Shown here: piece by piece, positions 28,455 to 41,488 of the stretch
Numbering within the stretch: the stretch's first letter is position 1
How the letters are laid out: the number at the start of each line of letters is the position of its first letter
Assembly: GCF_021559775.1 (NCBI RefSeq)
Contig: NZ_CP056048.1
Coordinates: 372,001-436,000 of the forward strand
DNA: 64,000 nucleotides
Source of the DNA: Gillisella vitis
Lineage (GTDB): Bacteria > Pseudomonadota > Alphaproteobacteria > Rhizobiales > Rhizobiaceae
Direction: 5' to 3'
Translations under genes and position numbers: made by a program
The notes under the pieces: model-generated
Database searches by the model: none
What the model saw: only the letters and a program-made list of their open reading frames with translations
What the model was told of the DNA's origin: nothing

Positions 28455-28557
28455 TAGAGTCTGTCAGGTTCAGATTGAACCAGACAGACTCTAGATTCTC
28501 TTGTTTTCGTTTGTCTTTTCGGGAAAACCGGAGTCCACTTTTCCCTGACAAACTCTA
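28455..28557. repeat. Composite inverted-repeat element in the operon
   Basis: Two adjacent stems: TAGAGTCTGTCAGGTTCA pairs with the sequence ending GACAGACTCTA at 28493 (one mismatch in 18), then GTTTGTC (28509-28515) pairs with GACAAAC (28547-28553) enclosing GGGAAAA (28521-28527) and TTTTCCC (28539-28545). The element is flanked by CTCTA on both sides. It resembles dispersed rhizobial intergenic palindromes. Located between the binding-protein and permease genes, it could protect the upstream mRNA or attenuate downstream expression. Confidence 0.6.
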
Positions 28558-28688
28558 AGCCCATCCCGCGTTCATGCCATTCGCTTAAAATCCGGGTGGC
28601 ATGACTATCCTTTCCTCCCGGCCGGGGCTGCATGTCTCCTGTGAGAATGCGGCCCCTGGACGGCGCTCCGAATGGAGAAAGAGGTCTC

Positions 28689-29591
28689 ATGAAACGGATC
28701 ATGTCGAGTATTGTCGATGGGCGTGGCTTTGACTTCGGTCTTGCCGGGGTGCCGCTGGCCTTTCTGCTGGTCATGTCGGGTCTGCCGCTGCTCTATAATA
28801 TCGTGATGAGCTTTCAGGAGGTTGATATGTTCAGCCTTGGAACCTTCTCCCGTCCCTTTGTCGGTTTTCAGAACTATATCGACTTGATGGCGCAGCCGGA
28901 AACCCTGCCTATTTTTATTAATACGGCGATTTTCGTCGTGGCGTCGATTGCCGGGCAATTCCTTCTGGGCTTTGGTCTGGCGCTGTTTTTCGGGGTGGGA
29001 TTCCCCGGTTCCTCCTGGTTGCGCGGCCTGTTCCTGGTATCCTGGATCATGCCCGGCCTCGTCGTCGGCGCGACCTGGAACTGGATCCTCTCAGGCGATT
29101 TCGGTGTGTTCAATTATATGTTGCGCGAAACCGGGCTGATCAGCGCCAATATCTTCTGGCGGTCCGACCCTGCCTATGCGCTGTGGGCGGTGATTATCGC
29201 CAATATCTGGCTTGGGACGTCCTTCAACATGATCCTGCTGTCGGTCGGGCTATCAGGCATCCCCAAGGATCTGTATGAAGCGGCGCAACTGGACGGCGCG
29301 ACCGTGTTGCAACGGTTCTACACCATCACCCTGCCCATGATGCGCTCGTCCATCGGTGCGCTGGTGTCGCTGGGGCTGATCTTTACCTTGCAGCAATTCG
29401 ACCTGTTTGCCGCCATTACCTCCGGCGGACCGGCGAATGCCTCGAATGTCGCGCAATATTGGGCCTGGGACCTGTCTTTCCGGCAATATGACTTCGCCAA
29501 GGGGGCGACTGTTTCAGTGATCATGACCGTCTTCGTGCTTCTGGCATCGCTCGTCTATGTCCGCTCCACACGTCATGAGGTGCGCGGATGA
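28689..29591 (+). CDS. Sugar ABC importer permease (MalF-like)
   Basis: A 300-residue permease with six predicted helices. The coupling loop is PKDLYEAAQLDGATVLQRFY, the EAA motif of sugar importers. ATG 28689 follows AAAGAGG; an in-frame ATG at 28632 would add 19 residues lying within the repeat-flanking region. Pairs with the next gene product to form the channel. Confidence 0.85.
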   Translation: MKRIMSSIVDGRGFDFGLAGVPLAFLLVMSGLPLLYNIVMSFQEVDMFSLGTFSRPFVGFQNYIDLMAQPETLPIFINTAIFVVASIAGQFLLGFGLALFFGVGFPGSSWLRGLFLVSWIMPGLVVGATWNWILSGDFGVFNYMLRETGLISANIFWRSDPAYALWAVIIANIWLGTSFNMILLSVGLSGIPKDLYEAAQLDGATVLQRFYTITLPMMRSSIGALVSLGLIFTLQQFDLFAAITSGGPANASNVAQYWAWDLSFRQYDFAKGATVSVIMTVFVLLASLVYVRSTRHEVRG

Positions 29592-30415
29592 GCGAAACAG
29601 TTCGTAACCGCCTGATGCTTGCCATCGCCCTCGTCATGGCAGCGATCTATCTCTTCCCGCTCTACTGGATGTATGTCACAGCACTGAAAACCGGCTCGGC
29701 AATGTTTGCCACCCCGCCGCATTTCTGGCCTGACGATCCGCAATGGGGTGTCTATAGCGACGTCTGGCAAAGCCGCAATATGGGCCGATATCTGTGGAAT
29801 TCGACCGTGATCGCGCTGGGTTCGGTCAGTATCATCTGCACCCTGGGGACAGGCTGCGCCTATGTGCTGGCGCGCTATCGCAATGGTTGGGTCGATGCCG
29901 GGCTGTTCCTGATCCTGATGCTGCAGGTTCTGCCGGCTTCGCTGATGATCACCCCGATCTTCGTCGGCTTTTCGCAGCTTGGCCTGCTGAACACGCCGCG
30001 CTTTGCCGTGATGTTGGCGGTGGCGGCGAAAAGCATGCCGTTCTTCGTGGTTCTGGTGCGTTCCAGCTTCATGACGGTGCCGATCGAGCTGGAGGAAGCG
30101 GCCATGGTCGATGGCAATTCGCGGATCGGGGCGTTTTTCAGCATCGTCCTTCCTCTGGCCCGCAATGGTATTCTCGTCAGCGCCATCCTGATCTTCATGC
30201 AGGCCTTTGGGGAATTCGTCTATTCCAAATCAATGATCCAATCGGTGGACCTGCAACCGGCCAGCGTCGGGCTGAACAGTTTCATGGGCCCCAATACCAA
30301 TGAATGGAACGGGATCATGGCCTATGCCTCGATCTATGTGACGCCGATCCTCGCCATTTTCGTTCTTTTACAGCGCCGCATCGTCTCCGGCCTCACTTCG
30401 GGAGCCCTGAAATGA
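29588..30415 (+). CDS. Sugar ABC importer permease (MalG-like)
   Basis: A 275-residue permease, helices throughout, with coupling loop PIELEEAAMVDGNSRIGAFF. The start overlaps the previous stop by four bases (ATGA). Typical second permease of a family 1 sugar importer. Confidence 0.87.
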   Translation: MSETVRNRLMLAIALVMAAIYLFPLYWMYVTALKTGSAMFATPPHFWPDDPQWGVYSDVWQSRNMGRYLWNSTVIALGSVSIICTLGTGCAYVLARYRNGWVDAGLFLILMLQVLPASLMITPIFVGFSQLGLLNTPRFAVMLAVAAKSMPFFVVLVRSSFMTVPIELEEAAMVDGNSRIGAFFSIVLPLARNGILVSAILIFMQAFGEFVYSKSMIQSVDLQPASVGLNSFMGPNTNEWNGIMAYASIYVTPILAIFVLLQRRIVSGLTSGALK

Positions 30416-31512
30416 CCATCCAGATCGAATTGAATGGCGTCAACAAGCATTATGGCGCTTTCCATGCCCTGAAGAATATCAATCTCGCCATCGAAAAGGG
30501 CAGTTTCGTCGCCCTGGTTGGCCCATCCGGCTGCGGCAAGTCCACACTGTTGCGGTCACTGGCCGGATTGGAAAAGATTTCCGCCGGTGAAATGAAGATT
30601 GCTGGAAACCTGATGACCAATGTGCCGCCGCGCAAGCGCGACATCGCCATGGTGTTCCAGTCCTACGCGCTCTATCCGCATATGACAGTTGAGGAAAACC
30701 TGACCTATAGCCTGCGCATTAAAGGGGTCGGCAAGGCAGAGGCGCGCCAGGCCGCCGAGGCGGTGGCGACAACGACCGGGCTGATGCCGCTGTTGAAACG
30801 CTATCCGCGTGAGTTGTCCGGCGGTCAGCGCCAGCGCGTCGCCATGAGCCGGGCGATCATCCGCAATCCCAAGGCCTTCCTGTTCGACGAGCCGCTGTCC
30901 AATCTCGATGCCTCCTTGCGGGTGCACATGCGAAAAGAGATCCGGTTGCTGCATGACCGGTTGAAGGCCACCTCCGTCTATGTCACCCACGATCAGGTTG
31001 AGGCGATGACCATGGCCGATCATGTTGTGGTGATGCGCGATGGCGTCATCGAGCAGCAGGGCCGACCTCTGGACCTTTACGACCGGCCTGCAAACCGCTT
31101 CGTTGCCGGTTTTATCGGTTCCCCGGCGATGAATTTCATTCCCGCGCGGGTCTCGACGGATGGGCTTGGTCTGGAACTTGATTTTGTCGGGAAGGCGGAG
31201 CTTCTGAAATTTGCAGCCGGAATGACTGATGGCCTTGCGCCAGGCCAGCCACTAACCCTTGGCCTGCGGCCGGAACACCTGTCGCTGACGCCTCCCGGCG
31301 AAGGCGCGTTCGACGTCGAGGTGGCGCTGGTCGAATCGACGGGATCGTCAACCTATGTGACGACCAGAACCGAGCCGGAATTGACCATTGTCGTTTCGGG
31401 CGGTCGCGGCCTTCGCTCCGGCGACCGGCTGGGTGTCCGGATCGATCCGCAGACCGTGCATCTTTATGATGCGCAGACCGGTTTGCGGCTGGATTTCGAG
31501 GGAGCGCGATAA
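30412..31512 (+). CDS. Sugar ABC importer ATPase (UgpC/MalK-like)
   Basis: A 366-residue ATPase: Walker A GPSGCGKST, Q-loop MVFQSYALYPHMTV, signature LSGGQRQR, Walker B FLFDEPLSNLDA, switch His YVTHDQVEAM, and a C-terminal OB/TOBE regulatory domain of about 130 residues. ATG overlaps the permease stop (ATGA at 30412-30415). Completes the LacI-regulated importer. Confidence 0.9.
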   Translation: MTIQIELNGVNKHYGAFHALKNINLAIEKGSFVALVGPSGCGKSTLLRSLAGLEKISAGEMKIAGNLMTNVPPRKRDIAMVFQSYALYPHMTVEENLTYSLRIKGVGKAEARQAAEAVATTTGLMPLLKRYPRELSGGQRQRVAMSRAIIRNPKAFLFDEPLSNLDASLRVHMRKEIRLLHDRLKATSVYVTHDQVEAMTMADHVVVMRDGVIEQQGRPLDLYDRPANRFVAGFIGSPAMNFIPARVSTDGLGLELDFVGKAELLKFAAGMTDGLAPGQPLTLGLRPEHLSLTPPGEGAFDVEVALVESTGSSTYVTTRTEPELTIVVSGGRGLRSGDRLGVRIDPQTVHLYDAQTGLRLDFEGAR

Positions 31513-31739
31513 GAATTTTCCGCTTGTTGTGTTCTCTTTATTAGAGCGCTTATTTTTTGACCGATGCCGGTTTTTCGCCTGCGGCAAGTTCGTGCCGCAG
31601 CCTGTTGAAATATAAGGATCGGTGTCTGCGGACCGAGAGGCTGTCAGCGACACAGTCGGGTTTCGCCTATTTTATATGCAGTTTCATGCATTGTTTAAAA
31701 CTCTTGCAGAATCCGCGCTTGCGTGAAATGGTTTGAGCA
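31513..31739. other. Gap upstream of the NMT1-type importer, left part, with hairpin
   Basis: CTGCGGCA (31579-31586) and TGCCGCAG (31593-31600) form a perfect 8-bp stem about 65 bases after the ATPase stop; it lacks a following U-run, so a terminator role is only possible. The rest is non-coding and AT-richer near 31660-31700, where a promoter for the downstream leader probably lies, but I see no convincing -35/-10 pair. Confidence 0.45.
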
Positions 31740-31781
31740 CGAGTAGAAGCGGTCTGAGCCTGAGGCTCTGGGCATTGCTCG
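31740..31781 (+). ncRNA. NMT1-motif (xanthine) riboswitch candidate 1
   Basis: The leader contains CGAG-TAGAAGC, then a hairpin GAGCC-TGA-GGCTC, then CATTG-CTCG. CGAG and CTCG close the basal stem. The same conserved blocks (GAGTAGAAGC ... CATTGCTC) around a differently sequenced hairpin recur at 34577-34613, the covariation expected of a structured RNA. I recognise this as the NMT1 motif, a compact riboswitch reported to bind xanthine/urate, named for the NMT1-type transporter genes it precedes; such a gene starts at 31963. The 3' basal strand can also pair in CGAC...GTCG (31780-31797), a possible alternative fold. A long leader of 181 bases follows, containing a second hairpin (GTGCG-CCAT-CGCAC near 31885). 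Confidence 0.65.
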
Positions 31782-31962
31782 ACGGTAAACCCTGTCGAAG
31801 AGATGCCTTCATGCCGCTGTTCTTGTCACCAATTGTCGAAAAACCACCATCACAACCCTGTCTTTTGGACGCGGGGTGCGCCATCGCACGTCCGCCATGT
31901 TCATGCTTCCCCCCTGTCTGCTGTCCTTGAAAATCGAACACTGAGCCTTGGAGAAATACACC

Positions 31963-32952
31963 ATGTTTCGTCGTAAGCTTGCGTCCACGCTGTTCACCCT
32001 TGGCCTTTTTTCCGGGACTGCCCTTGCCGCCGACAAGGTTACGTTTCAGTTGGATTGGCTGCCCGGTGGCGACAAAGCACCGATTTATGTCTGTATCCAT
32101 CAGGGCTTCTGTCGGGACGCGGGGCTGGATGTGACCATTGCCTCGGGTCGAGGCTCGACCGAGGCGATTTCGAAACTGGCGGCGGGGTCTTCCGATATTG
32201 GTGTTTCGGATATCGGCGCCTTGATGGCGGCCCGTGCCAATGAAGGCGTGAAGGTTGTTGGCGTTCTATCGGTGTTCAACAAGGGACCGCACGCCTTCTA
32301 TGTCATCAAGGGTGGCTCTATCGCCAGTGTTGCCGACGTCAAGGGCAAGACCATTGCCACATCGCCGTTTACCTCGTCCAATGTCTATCTGCCGCTGGTG
32401 TTGAAGGACCAGTCCATCGATCCGTCCGCGATCAAGCTGATCAAGGCTGATCCTGGTGCGCTTGGCCCGATGCTGATGACCGGCAATGCCGATGGCATCA
32501 TTGCCTGGATGACGGATTTCACCCGCTATTCCAATCAGGCCCGCCAAGCGGGCAAGGACATCGTCGCGCTGCCCTGGTCGGCTGCCGGGCTGGAGCTTTA
32601 TTCGGCCTCGTTGATCGCCAGTGAGGATTTCCTGGCCAAGCGCCCGGATGTCGCCAAACGTTTCATCGATGCTTACAAGAAGTCGGTGCAATTCACCCGC
32701 GCCAATCCTGATGCCGCCGTCACCTCCGTCACCAGTGTCGTGCCGGAACTGGGGTCGGAAGACGTCAAGGGATCGATTAATGACACGCTGCCGCTGATTT
32801 TCAATGAGGTCACGGACAAGGATGGGTTGGGCGTGTTCGAGCCTAAGCGCCTGACCGAGACCTGGCGCCGGGTTGCCGCCGCCCAAGCCATCGATCCGGC
32901 CAAGCTTGACCCGGAAACCGTGGTCAACCGCAGCTTCATTCCGACGGAGTGA
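31963..32952 (+). CDS. NMT1/THI5-like ABC importer binding protein
   Basis: A 329-residue exported binding protein. Signal peptide residues 1-23 (SGTALAADK), then VTFQLDWLPGGDKAPIYVCI, the hallmark start of NMT1/THI5/SsuA-type proteins, which bind thiamine precursors, pyrimidines, sulfonates or purines. TTGGAG at 31948-31953 sets the ATG at 31963. Because a xanthine-type riboswitch candidate sits in its leader, I infer a purine or related base as ligand. It heads a three-gene importer. Confidence 0.82.
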   Translation: MFRRKLASTLFTLGLFSGTALAADKVTFQLDWLPGGDKAPIYVCIHQGFCRDAGLDVTIASGRGSTEAISKLAAGSSDIGVSDIGALMAARANEGVKVVGVLSVFNKGPHAFYVIKGGSIASVADVKGKTIATSPFTSSNVYLPLVLKDQSIDPSAIKLIKADPGALGPMLMTGNADGIIAWMTDFTRYSNQARQAGKDIVALPWSAAGLELYSASLIASEDFLAKRPDVAKRFIDAYKKSVQFTRANPDAAVTSVTSVVPELGSEDVKGSINDTLPLIFNEVTDKDGLGVFEPKRLTETWRRVAAAQAIDPAKLDPETVVNRSFIPTE

Positions 32953-32957
32953 AGAGC

Positions 32958-33731
32958 ATGACGATACCCGCAATCCGCTTTGAGCGGCTTGGTCAGGTCT
33001 TTTCGACCCGCTCAGGACAAACGGAAGCGCTGCGCGATGTCAGCTTCGAGGTGGCGCGGCACGAATTCCTAGCCATTCTCGGCCCGTCTGGTTGCGGCAA
33101 GTCCACTTTGCTGCGGATGATCGCCGGGCTTTTAGCGCCCAGCAGCGGTTCGCTCCAGGTGTTCGGTCATCCGGTAACTGAGCCGAGGGACGATATCGGC
33201 ATCGTTTTCCAGAAGCCGACGCTGCTGCCCTGGGCGACAGTCGAGGACAATGTGCTGTTTCCGGCCCGCCACAAGCGCGGCAGGGTGAGCGCCAAGGAGC
33301 GGCAGCGGGCAGGCGAGTTGTTGCGGATGGTCGGTCTGGAGGGGTTCGCCTCCCGGCTTCCCGATGAATTGTCCGGCGGCATGCAGCAGCGGGTCGGCAT
33401 TGCGCGGGCCTTGCTGATGGACCCGGATATCCTTTTGATGGACGAGCCGTTTTCGGCGCTCGATGCGCTGACCCGCGAGGTAATGGGCTTTGATCTGCTG
33501 CGGATTTTTACCGAGCGTCCGAAGACGGTGGTGTTCATTACCCATTCCGTCAACGAGGCGGCGCTGCTGGCCGACCGCGTGCTGGTGATGACCGGCCGTC
33601 CCGGCACGGTGCTGACCGATATTGCCGTGCCAGTCGGCCGTCCGCGTGGTCCCGAAACAGCCAACGAGAGAGCCATTCATGACCTTACCGCTTATCTCCG
33701 CGACCTCCTCCTCAAGCGACAGGCGGCCTGA
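32958..33731 (+). CDS. ABC importer ATPase (TauB/SsuB family)
   Basis: A 257-residue ATPase: Walker A GPSGCGKST, Q-loop IVFQKPTLLPWATV, signature LSGGMQQR, Walker B ILLMDEPFSALDA, switch His FITHSVNEA. GGAG at 32946-32949, within the end of the previous gene, supports ATG 32958. Its 3' end overlaps the permease gene by about 50 bases. Confidence 0.87.
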   Translation: MTIPAIRFERLGQVFSTRSGQTEALRDVSFEVARHEFLAILGPSGCGKSTLLRMIAGLLAPSSGSLQVFGHPVTEPRDDIGIVFQKPTLLPWATVEDNVLFPARHKRGRVSAKERQRAGELLRMVGLEGFASRLPDELSGGMQQRVGIARALLMDPDILLMDEPFSALDALTREVMGFDLLRIFTERPKTVVFITHSVNEAALLADRVLVMTGRPGTVLTDIAVPVGRPRGPETANERAIHDLTAYLRDLLLKRQAA

Positions 33732-34542
33732 ACCTGTGGCTGGAACTCGCCAGCACCTGCCGTTGCGCAATACGGTTTCCAAGCTCATGGGCCTGCCGGG
33801 CCTTGCAGCCCTTGTTTCGCTGGCGGGTGTCATTCTGTTTTGGGAATTGGCCGTGCGGCTGTTTGCAGTCCCGTCCTATCTGCTGCCATCGCCGTCCTCG
33901 ATCTTCAACGCCTTCTCATCCATCGGGATCGACCGCTGGGGCCTGCATCTGTGGGCGACCCTGCGGGTGGCGATGATCGGCTATGTCTTGTCGATTGCCA
34001 TCGCCATTCCGCTGGCCATCGTCATGATGCGCTCACCGCTTCTGTCAAAGACGCTTTATCCGTTGCTGGTCGTCATCCAGTCAACGCCGGTCGTGGCGGT
34101 GGCTCCGATCATCATCGTCGTGCTGGGGGCGGGCGATGCGCCACGGGTGGTGATCACCTGTCTCATCACCTTCTTTCCGCTGGTTGTCTCGACGGCGACC
34201 GGGCTTGCCGCGACACCGCCGGAATTGATCGAGCTTTCCAGAAGCCTGCGGGCACCCGCCGTTCGGGAGATCACCCAGATCAGGCTGCCCTTTGCCGTGC
34301 CTTACATCTTTTCGGCGCTGAAAATCTCGATCACGCTGGCGGTGATTGGCGCCGTGGTTGCGGAATTCTGCGCGTCCGAAGCGGGTGTCGGCTATTTCAT
34401 CCAGTTTTCGACATCGCTGTTCAAACTGCCCCAGGCCTGGGCCGGTCTGTTCGTGCTGGCGGCCTTGTCGCTCATTCTGTTTCAGGCGGTTTTGCTCGTA
34501 CAGAAACTATTGTTTCCCTGGAGCCTGCCAAAGAACAACTGA
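33679..34542 (+). CDS. ABC importer permease (TauC/SsuC family)
   Basis: A 287-residue permease with six helices and the coupling loop IELSRSLRAPAVREITQIRL. I place the start at ATG 33679, inside the ATPase gene; a longer frame to 33622 is possible. It is followed by a strong intrinsic terminator, so the importer is its own transcription unit. Confidence 0.82.
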   Translation: MTLPLISATSSSSDRRPEPVAGTRQHLPLRNTVSKLMGLPGLAALVSLAGVILFWELAVRLFAVPSYLLPSPSSIFNAFSSIGIDRWGLHLWATLRVAMIGYVLSIAIAIPLAIVMMRSPLLSKTLYPLLVVIQSTPVVAVAPIIIVVLGAGDAPRVVITCLITFFPLVVSTATGLAATPPELIELSRSLRAPAVREITQIRLPFAVPYIFSALKISITLAVIGAVVAEFCASEAGVGYFIQFSTSLFKLPQAWAGLFVLAALSLILFQAVLLVQKLLFPWSLPKNN

Positions 34543-34551
34543 ACCTTTTGC

Positions 34552-34576
34552 CGGGGGAAAATCCCCCGTTCTTTTC
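34552..34576 (+). terminator. Intrinsic terminator after the NMT1-type importer
   Basis: CGGGGGA (34552-34558), loop AAA, TCCCCCG (34562-34568), then TTCTTTTC. A textbook GC stem with U-rich tail, 10 bases after the permease stop. It separates the importer transcript from the next riboswitch-dioxygenase unit, although it could also act as part of a readthrough switch. Confidence 0.8.
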
Positions 34577-34613
34577 GGAGTAGAAGCAGTCGGGCATGCC
34601 CGGACATTGCTCC
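34577..34613 (+). ncRNA. NMT1-motif (xanthine) riboswitch candidate 2
   Basis: GGAG-TAGAAGC, a hairpin GGGC-AT-GCCC, then CATTG-CTCC; GGAG and CTCC pair at the base. The blocks TAGAAGC and CATTGCTC are identical to candidate 1 while the stems differ with compensating changes. It ends 39 bases before the dioxygenase ATG; a possible GGCC...GGCC stem (about 34619-34634) lies between it and the AAGGAG ribosome site, so translation control is plausible. Confidence 0.65.
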
Positions 34614-34652
34614 TCAACGGCCGGTACCTGGCCCAACCTCAAGGAGACTGCC

Positions 34653-35642
34653 ATGACTATGCAAAGCTACAGCCTTGCCGAATTGAACAAGGAAACCACC
34701 ATTGGCGGCGTCGGCAAGACCGTCGAGCGCGATGTGCCTGTCATTGATCTCGCCGATTTCGACAATCGAAAGGCTGAGATCGCCGATCAATTGTGGGAAG
34801 CCTCTGTTGGTATCGGGTTTTTCCAGGTCTATAACCACGGCATTCCGCAGCAGGATATCGACGCGGCGTTCGAGACCGCTTGGTCCTTCTTCGAATTGCC
34901 AGCGGACATCAAGACCCAGTATCCGATGCCCAAGGGAACCAATGCCGGATGGGAATTCAAGGCGCAGGTGCGCCCTTCCACCGGCACGCCGGATAACAAG
35001 GAAAGCTATCAGATTACCCGCCCGATGATGGGCGGACTGTGGCCGAGTGAAGAAGAACTGCCTGATTTCAAGGAGAAAATGCTGCGCTTCGAGCGGCAGA
35101 ATTGGGAACTCGGCATGCGCATTCTCTCCTGCTTTGCCCTTAAGATGGGCTTTGCCGAGGACTTCTTTACCAAGGCGCATGATCCGGCATCCAGTGAGTA
35201 CCAATCGACGCAGCGGCTGATCCATTACATGTCGATGGAACATGCCAAGCCCGAGGATTTCGAGTTCTGGCGGGCTGGTGCCCATTCCGATTTCGATTGC
35301 CTGACCATCCTGCACCAGAAGGAAGGCGAGGGCGGCTTGCAGGTCTGCCCCGGCAAGGATGCTGCCTCCGGCGAGTGGACGGATGTGCCGCCGAAAAACG
35401 GCTATATCACCTGCAATATCGGCGATATGCTGATGCGCTGGTCTGACGATCAGTTGCAATCGACGCTTCACCGCGTCCGCATGCCGCGTCCGGGCGAATA
35501 TCTGGGCCGCCGCCTGTCGCTTCCCTTCTTCTGCCAGGCCAATCGCGATGCTGTCATGCAGGGTCCGCTCGGCAAATATGAGGCGATCACCGCCGGTGAT
35601 TATCTGACGCAGCGCATCAACGCCAACTTCGCTCGGAAATGA
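34653..35642 (+). CDS. 2-oxoglutarate/Fe(II)-dependent dioxygenase, isopenicillin-N-synthase-like
   Basis: A 329-residue non-haem iron dioxygenase. N-terminal DVPVIDLADFDNRKAEI and GIGFFQVYNHGIP are the DIOX_N signature. The iron triad is His211-x-Asp213 (GAHSDFDCL) and His273 (STLHRVRMP); the 2-oxoglutarate clamp is the Arg of RRLSLPFF. AAGGAG precedes ATG 34653. Rhizobial and fungal relatives oxidise diverse small molecules. Control by a xanthine-type riboswitch candidate and the CodA-like neighbour make a purine or purine-derived substrate likely, but that is inference. It overlaps the LysR gene by four bases. Confidence 0.82.
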   Translation: MTMQSYSLAELNKETTIGGVGKTVERDVPVIDLADFDNRKAEIADQLWEASVGIGFFQVYNHGIPQQDIDAAFETAWSFFELPADIKTQYPMPKGTNAGWEFKAQVRPSTGTPDNKESYQITRPMMGGLWPSEEELPDFKEKMLRFERQNWELGMRILSCFALKMGFAEDFFTKAHDPASSEYQSTQRLIHYMSMEHAKPEDFEFWRAGAHSDFDCLTILHQKEGEGGLQVCPGKDAASGEWTDVPPKNGYITCNIGDMLMRWSDDQLQSTLHRVRMPRPGEYLGRRLSLPFFCQANRDAVMQGPLGKYEAITAGDYLTQRINANFARK

Positions 35643-36631
35643 TGTTGAACCCGGCGAGCCATGATACCATCGTGGCCAGACAGACAGCGGACAGGGGCAA
35701 ACGCCCCTGTCGCGCGACGGGAACGCTGATGCTTCATGGCCGCGCTTTGCGCTATATTGACGAAGTCGCCCGGCAGGGCTCGATCCGCAAGGCGGCAAAG
35801 ACACTGAATGTCGCTGCCTCCGCCATCAATCGCTATATCCTTGACCTGGAGCAGGAGTTGGACGCGCCAATTTTCGAGCGATTGTCGCGTGGGTTGAAGC
35901 TGACCAGTTCCGGCGAAATCCTCATAGCCCATATCCGCGAGACACTGAAAGCGCATGAGACGATGCGGGTGCAGATCAAGGCCCTGCGTGGCCTTAGCCG
36001 AGGCGAGGTGGTGATTGCCACCATGGCAACGCTGGCGGCGGGCAGGCTTGCCGACATCATTGCTGCTTACCGTGCCGATATTCCGCAGGTTAGCCTGCGC
36101 ATCAAGGTGGGGGATCGCGCCGCGGTTTGCGACATGGTCGCTTCCGGGGCGGCAGATCTGGCGCTGGCCTATAATCTTCCTGAGGATAATCGCTTGCAGC
36201 GCGCCGCTGAATTCATGCATCCGCTTGGCGCTGTGGTTGCACCCAACCATCCGTTGGCGACGCGCAAGACGGTGCGGATCGCCGATTGCCTGATCTATCC
36301 GCTGGTGCTGGCTGACAAGAGCCTGTCGCTGCGGGAGGTGGTTGAAAACCTGACGCCAGCCCAGGCCCAATTGACGCCGGTGGTCGAGACCAATTCCATG
36401 GAGTTGATGAAGCGGCTGGTGCATGGCGCACCGCATGTCACTTTTCTCAACCGCGTCGATGTGGACCGCGAACTGCAAAGCGGAGAACTGGTATTTCTTC
36501 CGCTGACCGGGTCTGCCGGACTGCAAAGACTGAACATTCTTCACCGGGCGCGGGGTTCGCTCTCTCCCGCTGCCAGCCACTTCATGCACTACGCCCAGGA
36601 ACGGTTGCGGATGGTGGAAGACAGTCGTTGA
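35639..36631 (+). CDS. LysR-family transcriptional regulator 1
   Basis: A LysR regulator of up to 330 residues. The helix-turn-helix is VARQGSIRKAAKTLNVAASA, followed by the effector domain (residues about 120-320). ATG-ATG at 35639-35644 overlaps the dioxygenase stop; an internal ATG at 35729 (MLHGRALRYIDEV) matches the usual LysR beginning and may be the true start. It is clearly paralogous to the LysR at 54661: both share the pattern GSIR-AA-LNVA and end with a distinctive V(D/E)-EL-G-LVF-PL block. Likely controls the dioxygenase or the deaminase. Confidence 0.83.
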   Translation: MMLNPASHDTIVARQTADRGKRPCRATGTLMLHGRALRYIDEVARQGSIRKAAKTLNVAASAINRYILDLEQELDAPIFERLSRGLKLTSSGEILIAHIRETLKAHETMRVQIKALRGLSRGEVVIATMATLAAGRLADIIAAYRADIPQVSLRIKVGDRAAVCDMVASGAADLALAYNLPEDNRLQRAAEFMHPLGAVVAPNHPLATRKTVRIADCLIYPLVLADKSLSLREVVENLTPAQAQLTPVVETNSMELMKRLVHGAPHVTFLNRVDVDRELQSGELVFLPLTGSAGLQRLNILHRARGSLSPAASHFMHYAQERLRMVEDSR

Positions 36632-36657
36632 TGGCGATATTCGACGACGTCGCCATC
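36630..36657 (+). terminator. Hairpin at the LysR stop codon
   Basis: GATGGCGA (36630-36637) and TCGCCATC (36650-36657) form an 8-bp stem beginning at the LysR stop. No U-run follows, so it is a weak terminator or stabilising stem. Confidence 0.4.
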
Positions 36658-36699
36658 CCCACACCTTGAAATTCGGCTTATGCCTCATCGAGATTGATC

Positions 36700-41488
<4,789 letters not shown>

